Shown: positions 27,188-36,035, counted from the stretch's first letter. The stretch: DNA of 64,000 bases from Mycobacterium sp. Marseille-P9652 (GCF_902652685.1 NZ_CACRUY010000008.1:1-64000), one strand, 5' to 3'. Program-made: numbers and translations. The notes: generated by a model from the letters alone, not told the origin.

Positions 27188-28804
27188 GTGAGCAGAACCC
27201 ACGAGCAGTCCCTCGACGTGGTCGTCGTCGGAGCCGGGTTCGCCGGCCTCTACGCACTGCACAGATTGCGCGAGCAGGGGCTGGCGGTGCGGGTGCTGGA
27301 GGCGGCGCCCGAACTCGGCGGCACCTGGTACTACAACCGCTACCCGGGCGCGCGCTGCGACGTCGAAAGCGTCGACTACTGCTACTCCTTCTCCGACGAA
27401 CTGCAGCAAGAGTGGAACTGGACGGAGAAATACGCCACCCAGGCAGAGATCCTCCAATACTTGAACTGGGTCGCCGACAAACTCGACCTCCGCCGCGACA
27501 TCGACTTCAACACACGCGTGACGTCGGCCGTGCTCGACGAAACGACGCTGCGCTGGACGGTCACTACCGACAGCGGGCACGCACTATCCGCACGTTTCTG
27601 TGTGATGGCAACCGGCCCACTGTCGGCCGCACTGACACCGGACTTCCCCGGACTCGATTCGTTCGCCGGCGAGGTCTACCACACCGCCGCCTGGCCGCAT
27701 GAACCCGTCGACTTCGCAGGTAAGCGGGTGGCGGTCGTCGGCACCGGATCGTCTGGTATTCAATCGATTCCGGTCATCGCCGAGCGGGCGGCGCACCTCT
27801 ACGTGTTTCAGCGCACGCCCAACTACAGCGTGCCGGCGGGCAACAACCCGCTCACCGCACAGGAACTCGACGACATCAAGGCCGGCTACGCGCACCGGCG
27901 CCGCCTGTCCTGGCGCAGCGGGGGCGGCTCACCGCACGTCACCGCATCAAAGCCGACCATGGAGTTCAGCCCGGAGGAGCGTCGTGCGGCCTTCGAAACG
28001 CGATGGCAGCTGGGTGGCGTGTTGTTCTCCAAGACCTTCCCCGATCAGATGACCGATCCGGCGGCCAACGAAGAGGCACGCAAGTTCTACGAGGAGAAAA
28101 TCCGGGCAATCATCGACGACCCGGCGCTGGCCGAACTGCTCATCCCCACCGATCATCCGATCGGCACCAAGCGAATCTGCACCGACAGCAACTACTTCCA
28201 GACGTTCAATCGCCCCAACGTATCGCTCATCAACGTCCGCGAGAACCCGATCGAATCCGTAGACGCCGGCGGGATCAACACCGCCGCCGCGCACTACGAC
28301 GTCGACATGCTCGTGCTGGCAACGGGTTTCGACGCGATGACGGGAGCACTGGGCAGGATCGACATCGTCGGCCGCCACGGCGCAAGCCTGCGTGACGCCT
28401 GGGCGCACGGTCCACGGACGTACCTTGGGCTGGGCGTCGACGGATTCCCGAACCTCTTCCCGGTCTCGGGCCCGGGTGCGCCCGCCGTGCTGGCCAACAT
28501 GGTGCTGCACGCCGAGGCGCAGGTGAATTGGATAGCCGACGCCATCGCCTACCTGGACGGCCACGGTTACGCGGCGATCGAAGCGACCGGCGACGCCGTG
28601 GACGGCTGGGTCGCCGAATGCGCGAGGCGCGCCGACGCCACCCTGTTCACCAAGGCCGACTCCTGGTACATGGGCGCCAACGTGCCGGGAAAGCCGAGGG
28701 GCTTCATGTTGTTCGTCGGGGGGTTCGCGACCTACAACGATATCTGCGCCGAAGTCGCGGAGGCCGGGTACAAGGGCTTCGATCTGGTTAAGATGCCGCG
28801 ATGA
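27188..28804 (+). CDS. Baeyer-Villiger monooxygenase (cyclohexanone monooxygenase-like)
   Basis: A 538-aa type I BVMO. FAD motif GAGFAG (15-20), GGTWYYNRYPGARCDVES, the complete fingerprint FAGEVYHTAAWP (159-170) with His165, NADP motif GTGSSG (185-190), and a C-terminal ATGFDAMTGAL. It should convert a cyclic or linear ketone to an ester/lactone with NADPH and O2. The start overlaps nothing upstream; the downstream SDR overlaps its stop (ATGA). Divergent from the HsaA-like operon, so the two may share control. Confidence 0.88.
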   Translation: MSRTHEQSLDVVVVGAGFAGLYALHRLREQGLAVRVLEAAPELGGTWYYNRYPGARCDVESVDYCYSFSDELQQEWNWTEKYATQAEILQYLNWVADKLDLRRDIDFNTRVTSAVLDETTLRWTVTTDSGHALSARFCVMATGPLSAALTPDFPGLDSFAGEVYHTAAWPHEPVDFAGKRVAVVGTGSSGIQSIPVIAERAAHLYVFQRTPNYSVPAGNNPLTAQELDDIKAGYAHRRRLSWRSGGGSPHVTASKPTMEFSPEERRAAFETRWQLGGVLFSKTFPDQMTDPAANEEARKFYEEKIRAIIDDPALAELLIPTDHPIGTKRICTDSNYFQTFNRPNVSLINVRENPIESVDAGGINTAAAHYDVDMLVLATGFDAMTGALGRIDIVGRHGASLRDAWAHGPRTYLGLGVDGFPNLFPVSGPGAPAVLANMVLHAEAQVNWIADAIAYLDGHGYAAIEATGDAVDGWVAECARRADATLFTKADSWYMGANVPGKPRGFMLFVGGFATYNDICAEVAEAGYKGFDLVKMPR

Positions 28805-29604
28805 CGGGACTGCTCGGCAAGGTGGCGCTGGTGACCGGCGCCGCCCGCGGCACGGGGCGGGTGCACTGTCAGCGATTCGCCGACGAGGGTGCCGATGTGA
28901 TCGCGCTCGACGCTCCGGCGGTCGCTGATGAATTATGCTCTCTCGCAACCGAACTCCGCGAACGGGATCGTCGCTGCGCGACCGGTGCGGCCGACGTCAG
29001 CGACCTCGCGTCGCTGACCGCCGCCATCGATGGCGCCGTCGCCGAGCTGGGCCGGTTGGACGTCGTCATCGCCAACGCCGGAATCCACCTCCCGGGCGCA
29101 CCCACGTGGGAGATCGACCCGAAGGATTGGCACCGCACGCTCGACATCAACCTCACCGGCGTCTGGCACACCGTCAGGGCGGCCGTGCCACACATCGGCG
29201 ATCAGGGCGGTTGCATCGTGATCATCAGTTCCACCAACGGACTTCGGGCGACGCGCAATACCGCGCACTACACCGCGACCAAGCACGCCGTGATCGGCTT
29301 GGCCCGTACCCTTGCCAACGAGCTTGGGCCGCGCGGCATCCGGGTGAACACCGTTCACCCGGGAGCGGTCGCAACCCCTATGGTGCTCAACGACCAGACG
29401 TTCCGGCGCCTACGCCCGGATCTTGACAACCCCACGGCAGCCGACGCCGCCGAGGTGCTCCAGGCGCGCAACCTTCTTCCGGTGCCCTGGGTGCAGCCTG
29501 TGGATGTCGCCAACGCCGTGGTATTCCTGGCGTCCGACCAAGCCCGCTACATCACCGGCGCCCAGCTCGTCGTCGACGCGGGCCTCACCCAGAAGACGAC
29601 ATGA
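28801..29604 (+). CDS. short-chain dehydrogenase (mycofactocin-type SDR-like)
   Basis: A 267-aa SDR. TGAARGTGRVHC resembles the TGAARGQGRSH motif common in mycofactocin-coupled SDRs of mycobacteria; Asp in ALDAP suggests NAD(H). IANAG, SSTNG and YTATK complete the catalytic set. If it belongs to that group, a bound nicotinamide would be re-oxidised by mycofactocin rather than exchanged (inference, medium-low). It is coupled by ATGA overlaps to the BVMO before it and the thioesterase after it. Confidence 0.82.
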   Translation: MTGLLGKVALVTGAARGTGRVHCQRFADEGADVIALDAPAVADELCSLATELRERDRRCATGAADVSDLASLTAAIDGAVAELGRLDVVIANAGIHLPGAPTWEIDPKDWHRTLDINLTGVWHTVRAAVPHIGDQGGCIVIISSTNGLRATRNTAHYTATKHAVIGLARTLANELGPRGIRVNTVHPGAVATPMVLNDQTFRRLRPDLDNPTAADAAEVLQARNLLPVPWVQPVDVANAVVFLASDQARYITGAQLVVDAGLTQKTT

Positions 29605-30209
29605 GATCGAAGGTGACTGAGAACGCGGGTGAAGACGGACGGATGTACAGCCAGTTGGCCGCATCCGTCCGCCGACTCATCGACGTAACCATCCGCACCG
29701 AGGTGGGGGCCGAAGGGATTGCGGCGGCCAAGAGTCACATCGACACGGCCTTAGAGGTATTGAGCCAAGCGCTCATGCCGGGTTCGTTCGGTGTGCGGCA
29801 TTCGGCCGACGGACAACCGGTGGCCTCGGGGAACGTCGTGATCGGCGCCCGCAACGCCATCGCGCCCCCGCTCGTCATTCACCGCGACGGCGATGGCGCG
29901 GTGTGGACGGACTTCACCCTCGGCGCCGCCTACGAAGGGCCGCCCGGTCATGTTCACGGCGGGGTGTGCGCTCTGATCCTCGACCACGTCCTCGGAGCCA
30001 CCGCCCACAAGCCCGGCTGCCCGGCCTACACCGGCACGCTCACCCTGCGCTATGTGCGGAGCACCCCCCTGGGCCCGCTGCGCGCCGAGGCGCACGTCGA
30101 TCGCATCGAGGGCGTCAAGACCTTCGCGGTGGGTCATCTCGGTGACAGTCGCGGAACCACGGTCACCGCCGAAGGGGTCTTCATCACCCCATCGAAGCCG
30201 CCGCAGTGA
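29601..30209 (+). CDS. PaaI/4HBT-like hotdog thioesterase
   Basis: A 202-aa protein whose C-terminal half has the hotdog thioesterase pattern: GPPGHVHGGVCALILDHVLG, with HGG and the Asp of the following helix at the active-site positions, then TGTLTLRYVRSTPLG. The N-terminal ~70 residues are helical. Such enzymes hydrolyse acyl-CoA thioesters. Coupled to the SDR upstream (ATGA), so it is the third step gene of a BVMO-SDR-thioesterase operon. Confidence 0.78.
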   Translation: MRSKVTENAGEDGRMYSQLAASVRRLIDVTIRTEVGAEGIAAAKSHIDTALEVLSQALMPGSFGVRHSADGQPVASGNVVIGARNAIAPPLVIHRDGDGAVWTDFTLGAAYEGPPGHVHGGVCALILDHVLGATAHKPGCPAYTGTLTLRYVRSTPLGPLRAEAHVDRIEGVKTFAVGHLGDSRGTTVTAEGVFITPSKPPQ

Positions 30210-30252
30210 CCAGGCGGCCTTCCTGAAGCAGGCGAGAATGAGGAGCACCAGC

Positions 30253-30735
30253 ATGACCGATCTCGACGACGTGGCGGCGCGACTGCGCCGACTCGAGGAC
30301 GACCGCGACATCAGGCAGTTGATCGCTTCCTACGGCCCGGCGGTGGACGCTGGGGACGCCGATGCCACCGCGCGGCTCTGGGCGAGCGACGGCGTCTACG
30401 ACGTCGACGGCTGGCGCATGGAGGGCAGGGACGCCATCCACGCCATGGTGAGCTCGTCCGCCCACCAGAAGCTGGTGGCCAAGGGATGCTGTCACTTCCT
30501 CGGGCCCTGCGTCGTGACCGTCACCGGGGACGAGGCGGTCGCGGTGTGCGAATCGCTCGTGCTCGTCCGCGACGCCGACAACGACGCGTACCGCGCCTGG
30601 CGCGCGACCGCACACCATTTCGCGCTGCGGCGCATCGACGGCCGCTGGCTGATCACGACCCGCACGAGTCGCCTGCTCGACGGCAATCCCGACGCGCACG
30701 CGTGGTTGATCAAGGGCCTCGCGGGCGCCCGGTAG
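30253..30735 (+). CDS. SnoaL-like/NTF2-fold protein
   Basis: A 160-aa NTF2-like protein. The start ATG 30253 is preceded by AGGAG (30241-30245) at a spacing of 7 nt; an earlier ATG at 30238 has no such site. The sequence DDRDIRQLIASYGPAVDAGDADATARLWASDGVYDVDG is typical of SnoaL_4 members, often found with aromatic dioxygenases and steroid enzymes. Last gene of the BVMO operon, 43 bp after the thioesterase; converges with the HsaD-like gene. Confidence 0.75.
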   Translation: MTDLDDVAARLRRLEDDRDIRQLIASYGPAVDAGDADATARLWASDGVYDVDGWRMEGRDAIHAMVSSSAHQKLVAKGCCHFLGPCVVTVTGDEAVAVCESLVLVRDADNDAYRAWRATAHHFALRRIDGRWLITTRTSRLLDGNPDAHAWLIKGLAGAR

Positions 30736-30759
30736 CAACGGCGCCAGATCGACGTGGTG

Positions 30760-31635
30760 TCAGCGGGACAGGAACGCCAGCACGGTGCTCTCGAACGCCG
30801 CCCGGGCCTCGATCATCGCCCAGTGCCCCGAGTTGGGGAAGATGTGCAGCTCGGCGTTGGGGATGGTGCGCATCGGGATCAGCGCCATGTCGGGCGGGCT
30901 GACGCGGTCGTCGCGCCCCCAGGTCAGCAGCGTCGGGGCGGCCAGCTTGTGCATCACGGCCCACGGCATCGGCCGGTCCGAGGCCGCCATCGCCGCCGTC
31001 ATGCCCGCGAACGCCGCCTTCCCGTACATGCGGCGCGCGGCGGCCAGCGCAACGGGATCGGTGGCCAGCGCCCAGCGTTCCTCGATCAACTCCTCGGTGA
31101 TCAGAGCCTGGTCGTACACCATCGACTTGAGCCAGTCGACGAGCCGTTGGCGCGTCGGGTCCTCGACGAACTCCTGCAACAGGCGGATGCCCTCACTCGG
31201 GCTGGGACTGAAGACGTTGGTGCCGATTCCGCCGATGGTGACCAGCCGGCCGACGCGCTGCGGGTTGCGGATCGCGAAGTTGACGCCCACGCCGCCGCCC
31301 ATCGAGTTGCCGATGATGTGGACCTTCTCGACCCCGAGGGCGTCGAGGAAGGGCGCCACGGCGCCCTGTGCGTCGACCATGGGGTGGCCGCCGAAGTCGG
31401 GACTGACCCCGAAGCCGGGGAATTCGAGGACCAGGCAGCGGTAGTGCGCGGCGAAGGTGGGCAGTAATCCGCGGAAGTTCCGCCAGCCGGAGACCCCGGG
31501 ACCCGAGCCGTGCAGGAACAGCAGCACCGGCCCGGAACTCGGGCCGCAGTCGTAGTAGCGCAAAGCGCCCTTGGCCGTTTCGGTTTCGCGCAGGTCTTGC
31601 TCCACCAGCTCAGTTCCGTCCGTCACGCTCCCCAC
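30760..31635 (-). CDS. meta-cleavage product hydrolase, HsaD-like
   Basis: A 291-aa alpha/beta hydrolase. HGSGPGVSGWRNF matches the MCP hydrolase oxyanion segment (HGGGPGAASW in HsaD). Nucleophile Ser111 in GNSMGGG, acid in WGRDDRV (242-243) and His271 in SGHW are placed almost exactly as in HsaD (114/241/269). HsaD hydrolyses the C-C bond of the ring-opened secosteroid 4,9-DSHA. Starts with GTG. It is encoded alone here, 3.7 kb from HsaA/HsaC-like genes across the BVMO operon. Confidence 0.87.
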   Translation of the reverse strand: MGSVTDGTELVEQDLRETETAKGALRYYDCGPSSGPVLLFLHGSGPGVSGWRNFRGLLPTFAAHYRCLVLEFPGFGVSPDFGGHPMVDAQGAVAPFLDALGVEKVHIIGNSMGGGVGVNFAIRNPQRVGRLVTIGGIGTNVFSPSPSEGIRLLQEFVEDPTRQRLVDWLKSMVYDQALITEELIEERWALATDPVALAAARRMYGKAAFAGMTAAMAASDRPMPWAVMHKLAAPTLLTWGRDDRVSPPDMALIPMRTIPNAELHIFPNSGHWAMIEARAAFESTVLAFLSR

Positions 31636-31687
31636 CCTGCCATGCCGCCACGCGGCTGGGAGCGGGGTGTTCCACCGAGCGGTCGAC

Positions 31688-31693
31688 TACAGT
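31688..31693 (+). promoter_or_regulatory. -10 box before cupin gene
   Basis: TACAGT lies 8 nt before ATG 31702, without a clear ribosome site. Confidence 0.4.
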
Positions 31694-31701
31694 CCTGACG
31701 C

Positions 31702-32145
31702 ATGTCGGGCGAGAGCCGCATCCTCATGACGGGCGTCGACGCGGCGGGGAGGTCGTGTGCGGTGCGAAACGATGCCGTGGAACTGCAGGGCGCCGACGGG
31801 CTCGGCCTCCTGTTCTCGGTCCTGCATGCGGTCCCGTCGATTCCCGCGATCGCGGCGGGCGACGGCCGCGCGGCCGATTTCCTCGACCTGGCCGTGGCGC
31901 CGGGCGCCCTACGGTGGACGGCGATCGAGTACCCGCCCGGCGCCGAATTCGCCCCGCACCACACCGACACCATCGACTTCGACGTGGTGCTCGCGGGCTC
32001 GGTCGAATTGATCCTCGACGACGGCGCACACACGCTGACGGCGGGCGACAGCGCGGTGATCACCGGAGTGGATCACGGCTGGCGCGCCGGCCCGAACGGG
32101 TGCCGGCTCAACGTCCTGACGATCGGGGTGGCGCCGACGGCCTGA
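31702..32145 (+). CDS. small cupin-domain protein
   Basis: A 147-aa single-domain cupin. The conserved core is YPPGAEFAPHHTDTIDFDVVLAGSVELILDD (two His and an acidic residue at the metal positions), then the second motif around TAGDSAVITGVDHGWRAG. Such proteins bind a metal or small ligand; the specific role is not visible. It is divergent to the HsaD-like gene and convergent with WS/DGAT. Confidence 0.8.
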   Translation: MSGESRILMTGVDAAGRSCAVRNDAVELQGADGLGLLFSVLHAVPSIPAIAAGDGRAADFLDLAVAPGALRWTAIEYPPGAEFAPHHTDTIDFDVVLAGSVELILDDGAHTLTAGDSAVITGVDHGWRAGPNGCRLNVLTIGVAPTA

Positions 32146-32166
32146 AAGGCGTTGCGATAATGCACA

Positions 32167-33549
32167 TTACGCGGAATCGCAGCAGGCCATTAATTCCTTG
32201 AGTGCCGCCGGGAACGCGTCCGCCAGCTCCCACAGGTCCGGTACGAGGTCGGGGCAGGAGATGAGGCCGACGCCCAGTTGGCCGTTGAGCGACATGACGG
32301 TGACGTTGAGCCCCGCGCCCGCGATGATCGGCCCGAGCGGATACATGCCGCCCACCCGGCATCCCATGAAGTACAGCTGCTCCTGCGGACCGGGGACGTT
32401 CGACAGCACCAGGTTGTGGGGGAGGATGTCGCCCAACGGGATTCGCGGCAGCAGCTTCATCGCGGCGCCGAACATCGTCTGACCCGCCACCTGTGTCCAG
32501 TCGTGCAACAGGGTGGGGCCCATCGCGCCGGCGTGGTCCTTGGCCGCCGCGTTGCCCTCGGCGATGCGGGTGAGCCGCTCGCACGGATCGTCGATGTGCG
32601 TTGCCAGGCGGCACAGCATCCATGTCGTCTGGTTGCGTCCGGGCCGGCCCGACTTGGAGTGCACCGACACCGGCACGCTCGCCACGAGCGGCGTGGCTGG
32701 CAGTTCGCCCCGGTCCAGCAGGAACTGCCGCAGCGCGCCCGCGCACAGGGCCGTCACCACGTCGTTGACGGTCACCCCGAAGGCGTCTTTGACCGTCTTG
32801 ACGTCGCCGAGGTCCACATGGGTGAGGGCGACGTTGCGGCGGCGGGTGAACGGCCCGGTGAATGCCGTCGGCGGCGCGACGAACGGGGCGGCCATCGTGG
32901 GGCCGCCGCTGCGGGCGCGAAGCACCGTCTGCACGAGGGTGATCGCGGTCGCCGGCACCACGCTGGCCAGTCGCCACGGCCGCAGCGCGGCACCGATCAG
33001 TCCCGACGCCGCGATCTGCAGCGGACCGGGCCTGGCGGCGCGGGCGGCGGGTTCCGGGGGTGGCGCGTCCGGAGATGTGCTGCACAACTGCGCCAACAGG
33101 TTGGCGCCGCCCACCCCGTCGACCACCGCGTGATGGGCCTTGAGGACGACGGACAAAGCCTCGTCGCCGCCGAATCCTTCGACCACCCACATCTCCCATA
33201 ACGGGCGATCGCGGTCGAGCGCCAGGCCGGCGATGTGCCCGCAGATCTCAGCTAACTCGCGGGGACCGCCGGGCGACGGCAGGGCAACGCGGTGGAGGTG
33301 CCGCGCCAGGTCGAACCGTTCGTCGTCGACCCAGACGGGGTGGTCGAAGTTGAGCTGGTTGTCGGCCAGCTTGAGACGGAATTCGCGGACGGCGTCCACC
33401 CGCGCCCGCAGCGCGTCGCGGAAGCCTTCGAATGTATAGCCTCCGGGCATCGTGGCCGGATCCAGCTCCAGCACGCAGCAAACGTTGAGGGGCTGCGTCG
33501 GCCGTTCCAGATACAAGAAGAACGCGTCTAGTCCGCTAAGCCGTTCCAT
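32167..33549 (-). CDS. wax ester synthase/diacylglycerol O-acyltransferase
   Basis: A 460-aa WS/DGAT (Tgs family) protein. The catalytic HHxxxDG is HHAVVDG at residues 139-145. The N-terminus MERLSGLDAFFLYLERPTQP is characteristic, which is why ATG 33549 is preferred over GTG 33573. C-terminal WS/DGAT block ILPHNLVLSNVPGPQEQLYFMG. It transfers acyl-CoA to a long-chain alcohol or diacylglycerol, making storage lipid. Mycobacteria carry many paralogues. Confidence 0.9.
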   Translation of the reverse strand: MERLSGLDAFFLYLERPTQPLNVCCVLELDPATMPGGYTFEGFRDALRARVDAVREFRLKLADNQLNFDHPVWVDDERFDLARHLHRVALPSPGGPRELAEICGHIAGLALDRDRPLWEMWVVEGFGGDEALSVVLKAHHAVVDGVGGANLLAQLCSTSPDAPPPEPAARAARPGPLQIAASGLIGAALRPWRLASVVPATAITLVQTVLRARSGGPTMAAPFVAPPTAFTGPFTRRRNVALTHVDLGDVKTVKDAFGVTVNDVVTALCAGALRQFLLDRGELPATPLVASVPVSVHSKSGRPGRNQTTWMLCRLATHIDDPCERLTRIAEGNAAAKDHAGAMGPTLLHDWTQVAGQTMFGAAMKLLPRIPLGDILPHNLVLSNVPGPQEQLYFMGCRVGGMYPLGPIIAGAGLNVTVMSLNGQLGVGLISCPDLVPDLWELADAFPAALKELMACCDSA

Positions 33550-33706
33550 CTCACTCGTTCCGTGTTCCGGCACCGTGACTACTGGTCATTGCGGTCGGGG
33601 GCCACACAAAGCCTCGCCCGACCGGCGGACCGGCACGGTAGTCGTCTGTTGGGTGTGTCCTAGAGCAGTAGCCGTTGGGCGGGGTGCGGCAAACCTGCCG
33701 GGGGGA

Positions 33707-34156
33707 TCAGCCGCCGGCGGGCCGCCGAGCCATCGCGGAATCCCCGGACGCCCAGTCCGTCGTCACCTTCCGGCGCGCGATGAGCCACCCATCGCCGATC
33801 GGAACGAGGGTGTCGCGATAGCGGCCGCAGTGGTCGAGCCCCAGGTTGGTCACCACCGTGAAGTACGACCTGACCTCGGCCCGCTCGGGGGTCAGTTCGT
33901 CGAACAGCACGTTGGTGACGTTGTGGCGAACGATCGCTTTGTCGCCCGCGCCGGCGGCGGCGGTCGCCGTGACGCCGCCGAGGAACGTCGCGATCGCCGA
34001 CCGCCCCTGCAGCGGTTCCATGCCGCGTATCTCGAGAACTCCGTCGGGGCAGAAGGTCTGCGTGAGGTCCTCGAGTCGACCGGCGTCCCCGGACCAGTTG
34101 TAGCGGGCCAAGGTGTCGCGAATCCGCTCGCGCGCCACCAATTCCCACATCTGCAC
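33707..34156 (-). CDS. SnoaL-like/NTF2-fold protein
   Basis: A 149-aa NTF2-like protein (ARERIRDTLARYNWSGDAGRLEDLTQTFCPDGVLEIRG). GTG 34156 is chosen because GAGGAGG lies 7 nt upstream on the minus strand; ATG 34150 is possible. No catalytic set could be assigned. Stands alone, divergent to the transglutaminase-like gene. Confidence 0.72.
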   Translation of the reverse strand: MQMWELVARERIRDTLARYNWSGDAGRLEDLTQTFCPDGVLEIRGMEPLQGRSAIATFLGGVTATAAAGAGDKAIVRHNVTNVLFDELTPERAEVRSYFTVVTNLGLDHCGRYRDTLVPIGDGWLIARRKVTTDWASGDSAMARRPAGG

Positions 34157-34211
34157 CGCCGCGCCTCCTCACCATCAGCGCCGCGCTCACCCTGCATGTC
34201 GGCAACTTCTC

Positions 34212-35090
34212 GTGTTGGATTACACGGTAGGCGACTCCCCAAGGAGTTCCGGCACGGATGAGGGGGCGGATATCAGCACAGCGGACTTCAAGCGCGGCGT
34301 CGGGGCGGAGATCGAGGTCGAGGTGACGGCGCCGACGACGCTCGACTTCCAGATCGCCGTCGCGGCCCACCCCGGCGCCGACGTCAGCGAGTCCCTGTCG
34401 ATCACCTTGAACGGCAACACGGTCCAGCCGCGCGAGATCGCGGGGGAGCATGGGACGCGGATCCACACCCTGAAGGTCGACGAGGGGCTGGTGGCCGTGT
34501 CCTACTCGGCCACGGTGGCGGGTGAGGCGGACCCACCTCCGGTGACCGACATCGACGTGATGACGTACCTGCGGCCGAGCCGCTACGCCGAGGCGGACAA
34601 GTTCTTCGGCTTCGCGGCCACCGAGTTCCGCGAGTACGGCACGTCGAGGGCGCTTCTCGAGAAGGTGTCGTCGTGGGTGGGCACGCGGCTCGATTACGTT
34701 CCGGGATCCAGCGATCCGATCGACGGCGCTACCGACACGTTGCTGGCCGGCTCCGGTGTGTGCCGCGACTACGCCCACCTGGTGATCGCGCTGCTGCGCG
34801 CCCTGAACGTCCCGGCCAGGCTGGTCTCGGTGTACGCGCCCGGCTGTCAGCCGATGGATTTCCATGCGGTGGCCGAGGCGTTCGTGGACGGCGGATGGCG
34901 CGTCGTCGACGCGACCTGCCTGGCGCCCCGGCAGTCCATGGTGCGCATCGCCACCGGCCGCGACGCGGCCGACACCGCCTTCCTGGACAACCACGAGGGG
35001 GCGATCACGCTGAAGAACATGACGGTTACGGCGGTCGTCGACGGCGAGCTGCCGAGGGACTCGGTCGATCAGCTGGTGACGCTTCGGTAG
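34212..35090 (+). CDS. transglutaminase-like cysteine protease family protein (start uncertain)
   Basis: About 290 aa. The transglutaminase-like core has Cys in GSGVCRDYAHLVIALLR, His in MDFHAVAEAFVDGGW and Asp in VVDAT, the usual Cys-His-Asp triad. The N-terminal ~110 residues form a beta-rich domain as in bacterial transglutaminase N-domains. Function in mycobacteria is not established. There is no in-frame ATG near the domain; GTG 34212 or TTG 34215 can serve, or ATC 34272, which follows AGGGGG by 5 nt. Confidence 0.75.
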   Translation: MLDYTVGDSPRSSGTDEGADISTADFKRGVGAEIEVEVTAPTTLDFQIAVAAHPGADVSESLSITLNGNTVQPREIAGEHGTRIHTLKVDEGLVAVSYSATVAGEADPPPVTDIDVMTYLRPSRYAEADKFFGFAATEFREYGTSRALLEKVSSWVGTRLDYVPGSSDPIDGATDTLLAGSGVCRDYAHLVIALLRALNVPARLVSVYAPGCQPMDFHAVAEAFVDGGWRVVDATCLAPRQSMVRIATGRDAADTAFLDNHEGAITLKNMTVTAVVDGELPRDSVDQLVTLR

Positions 35091-35140
35091 TCGCGATCGC
35101 GAGCGCGGCGTACGCCGGGCGAGGCGGGTCGCGACCATCG
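35091..35140 (+). repeat. short interspersed element after a stop codon, copy 1
   Basis: Directly after TAG 35088-35090. It contains CGATCGCGAGCGCGGCGTA and then GCCGGGCGAGGCGGGTCG followed by CGACCAT. The same two blocks recur after the stop of the FHA-ABC gene (45275-45374). Confidence 0.5.
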
Positions 35141-35240
35141 GGCCAGCTGGGTGTGGCGGAGGCTACTCCTCACCACCGTTTCGCCGCGGCGGCGGCTGGC
35201 AATACGGGAGACCAGTACGCACGACACACGAGGAGAACTG

Positions 35241-35477
35241 ATGTCGGACAAGAGTGGTCCCCAGGAAGCCGTCGAGGGAATCGTCGAGGGCGCAAAGGGC
35301 AAGGTCAAGGAAGTCGTCGGTGCGGTCACCGGCAGCAACGACCTCCTGCGCGAGGGCCAGGCCCAGCAGGACAAGGCGGACGCGCAGCGCGAGGCGGGCA
35401 AGAAGGAGGCCGAGGCCGAGGCGGCCCGAAAGGCGGCCGACGCCAACGAGGCTCGCCAGAAGGCGGAGCAGGACTAG
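35241..35477 (+). CDS. CsbD-like stress protein
   Basis: A 78-aa very charged helical protein: KGKVKEVVGAVTGSNDLLREGQAQQDK is the CsbD signature, followed by an Ala/Glu/Lys-rich helix. CsbD proteins accumulate under general stress; mechanism unknown. AGGAG (35231-35235) precedes ATG 35241. A perfect hairpin follows 13 bp after the stop. Confidence 0.88.
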   Translation: MSDKSGPQEAVEGIVEGAKGKVKEVVGAVTGSNDLLREGQAQQDKADAQREAGKKEAEAEAARKAADANEARQKAEQD

Positions 35478-35490
35478 CCGCAAGACTCTT

Positions 35491-35530
35491 GACGAGGGGC
35501 CCGGTCACATCGGTGACCGGGCCCCTCGTC
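35491..35530 (+). terminator. perfect 18-bp stem hairpin downstream of csbD-like gene
   Basis: Stem arms 35491-35508 and 35513-35530 are exact reverse complements (starting GACGAGGGGCCC) with the 4-nt loop ATCG. No U-tract follows, as is usual for mycobacterial terminator-like hairpins. It separates the CsbD-like gene from the PPOX gene. Confidence 0.7.
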
Positions 35531-35575
35531 GTGCCGCTTGGGAATGAATCGCCGCCCCCCGGCGTCACCCCACGC

Positions 35576-36001
35576 ATGAAACTCAACGACGCAGCCCGCG
35601 AGCTCATCGGCCGCGGCGCCGACGCCACCCTGGTGACCCTCAACCCCGACGGCAGCCCTCAGATCAGCCTGGTGTGGGTCGCGTTGCAGTCGACGCCCGA
35701 CGGTGACGAGCTCGTCGCCGCGCACCTCGCCGAGCACAAGAAGGTCCGCAACGTCCGCAACGACCCGCGCGTGGCGGTGACGATCGTGTCGCCCGCCGAC
35801 GCCGCCCAAGGCATGCGGCCCTATCTCTCGATCACCGGGACCGCCCGCATCGTCGAGGGCGGGGCGCCCGAACTGCTCGAGCAACTCGCCCACCACCTGT
35901 TGGGCCCGGACGCCGGGTTCCCGCCGAAGGGCGCGCCGCCGGGCTACCTCACCCGCATCCGCATCGACAAGGTCGGCGGCATCGGGCCGTGGGCATCCTG
36001 A
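35576..36001 (+). CDS. PPOX-class F420/flavin-dependent oxidoreductase family protein
   Basis: A 141-aa split-barrel protein. LNDAARELIGRGADATLVTLNPDGSPQISLVWVAL and the HLAEHKKVRNVRNDPRVAVTIV block are characteristic of the pyridoxamine-5'-phosphate-oxidase-like/FDR group of actinobacteria, many of which use F420. Substrate unknown. Start ATG 35576 matches the family N-terminus. Confidence 0.83.
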   Translation: MKLNDAARELIGRGADATLVTLNPDGSPQISLVWVALQSTPDGDELVAAHLAEHKKVRNVRNDPRVAVTIVSPADAAQGMRPYLSITGTARIVEGGAPELLEQLAHHLLGPDAGFPPKGAPPGYLTRIRIDKVGGIGPWAS

Positions 36002-36035
36002 CCGCCGGACCCTTCCGATACGAGCGGTAGCGGAA

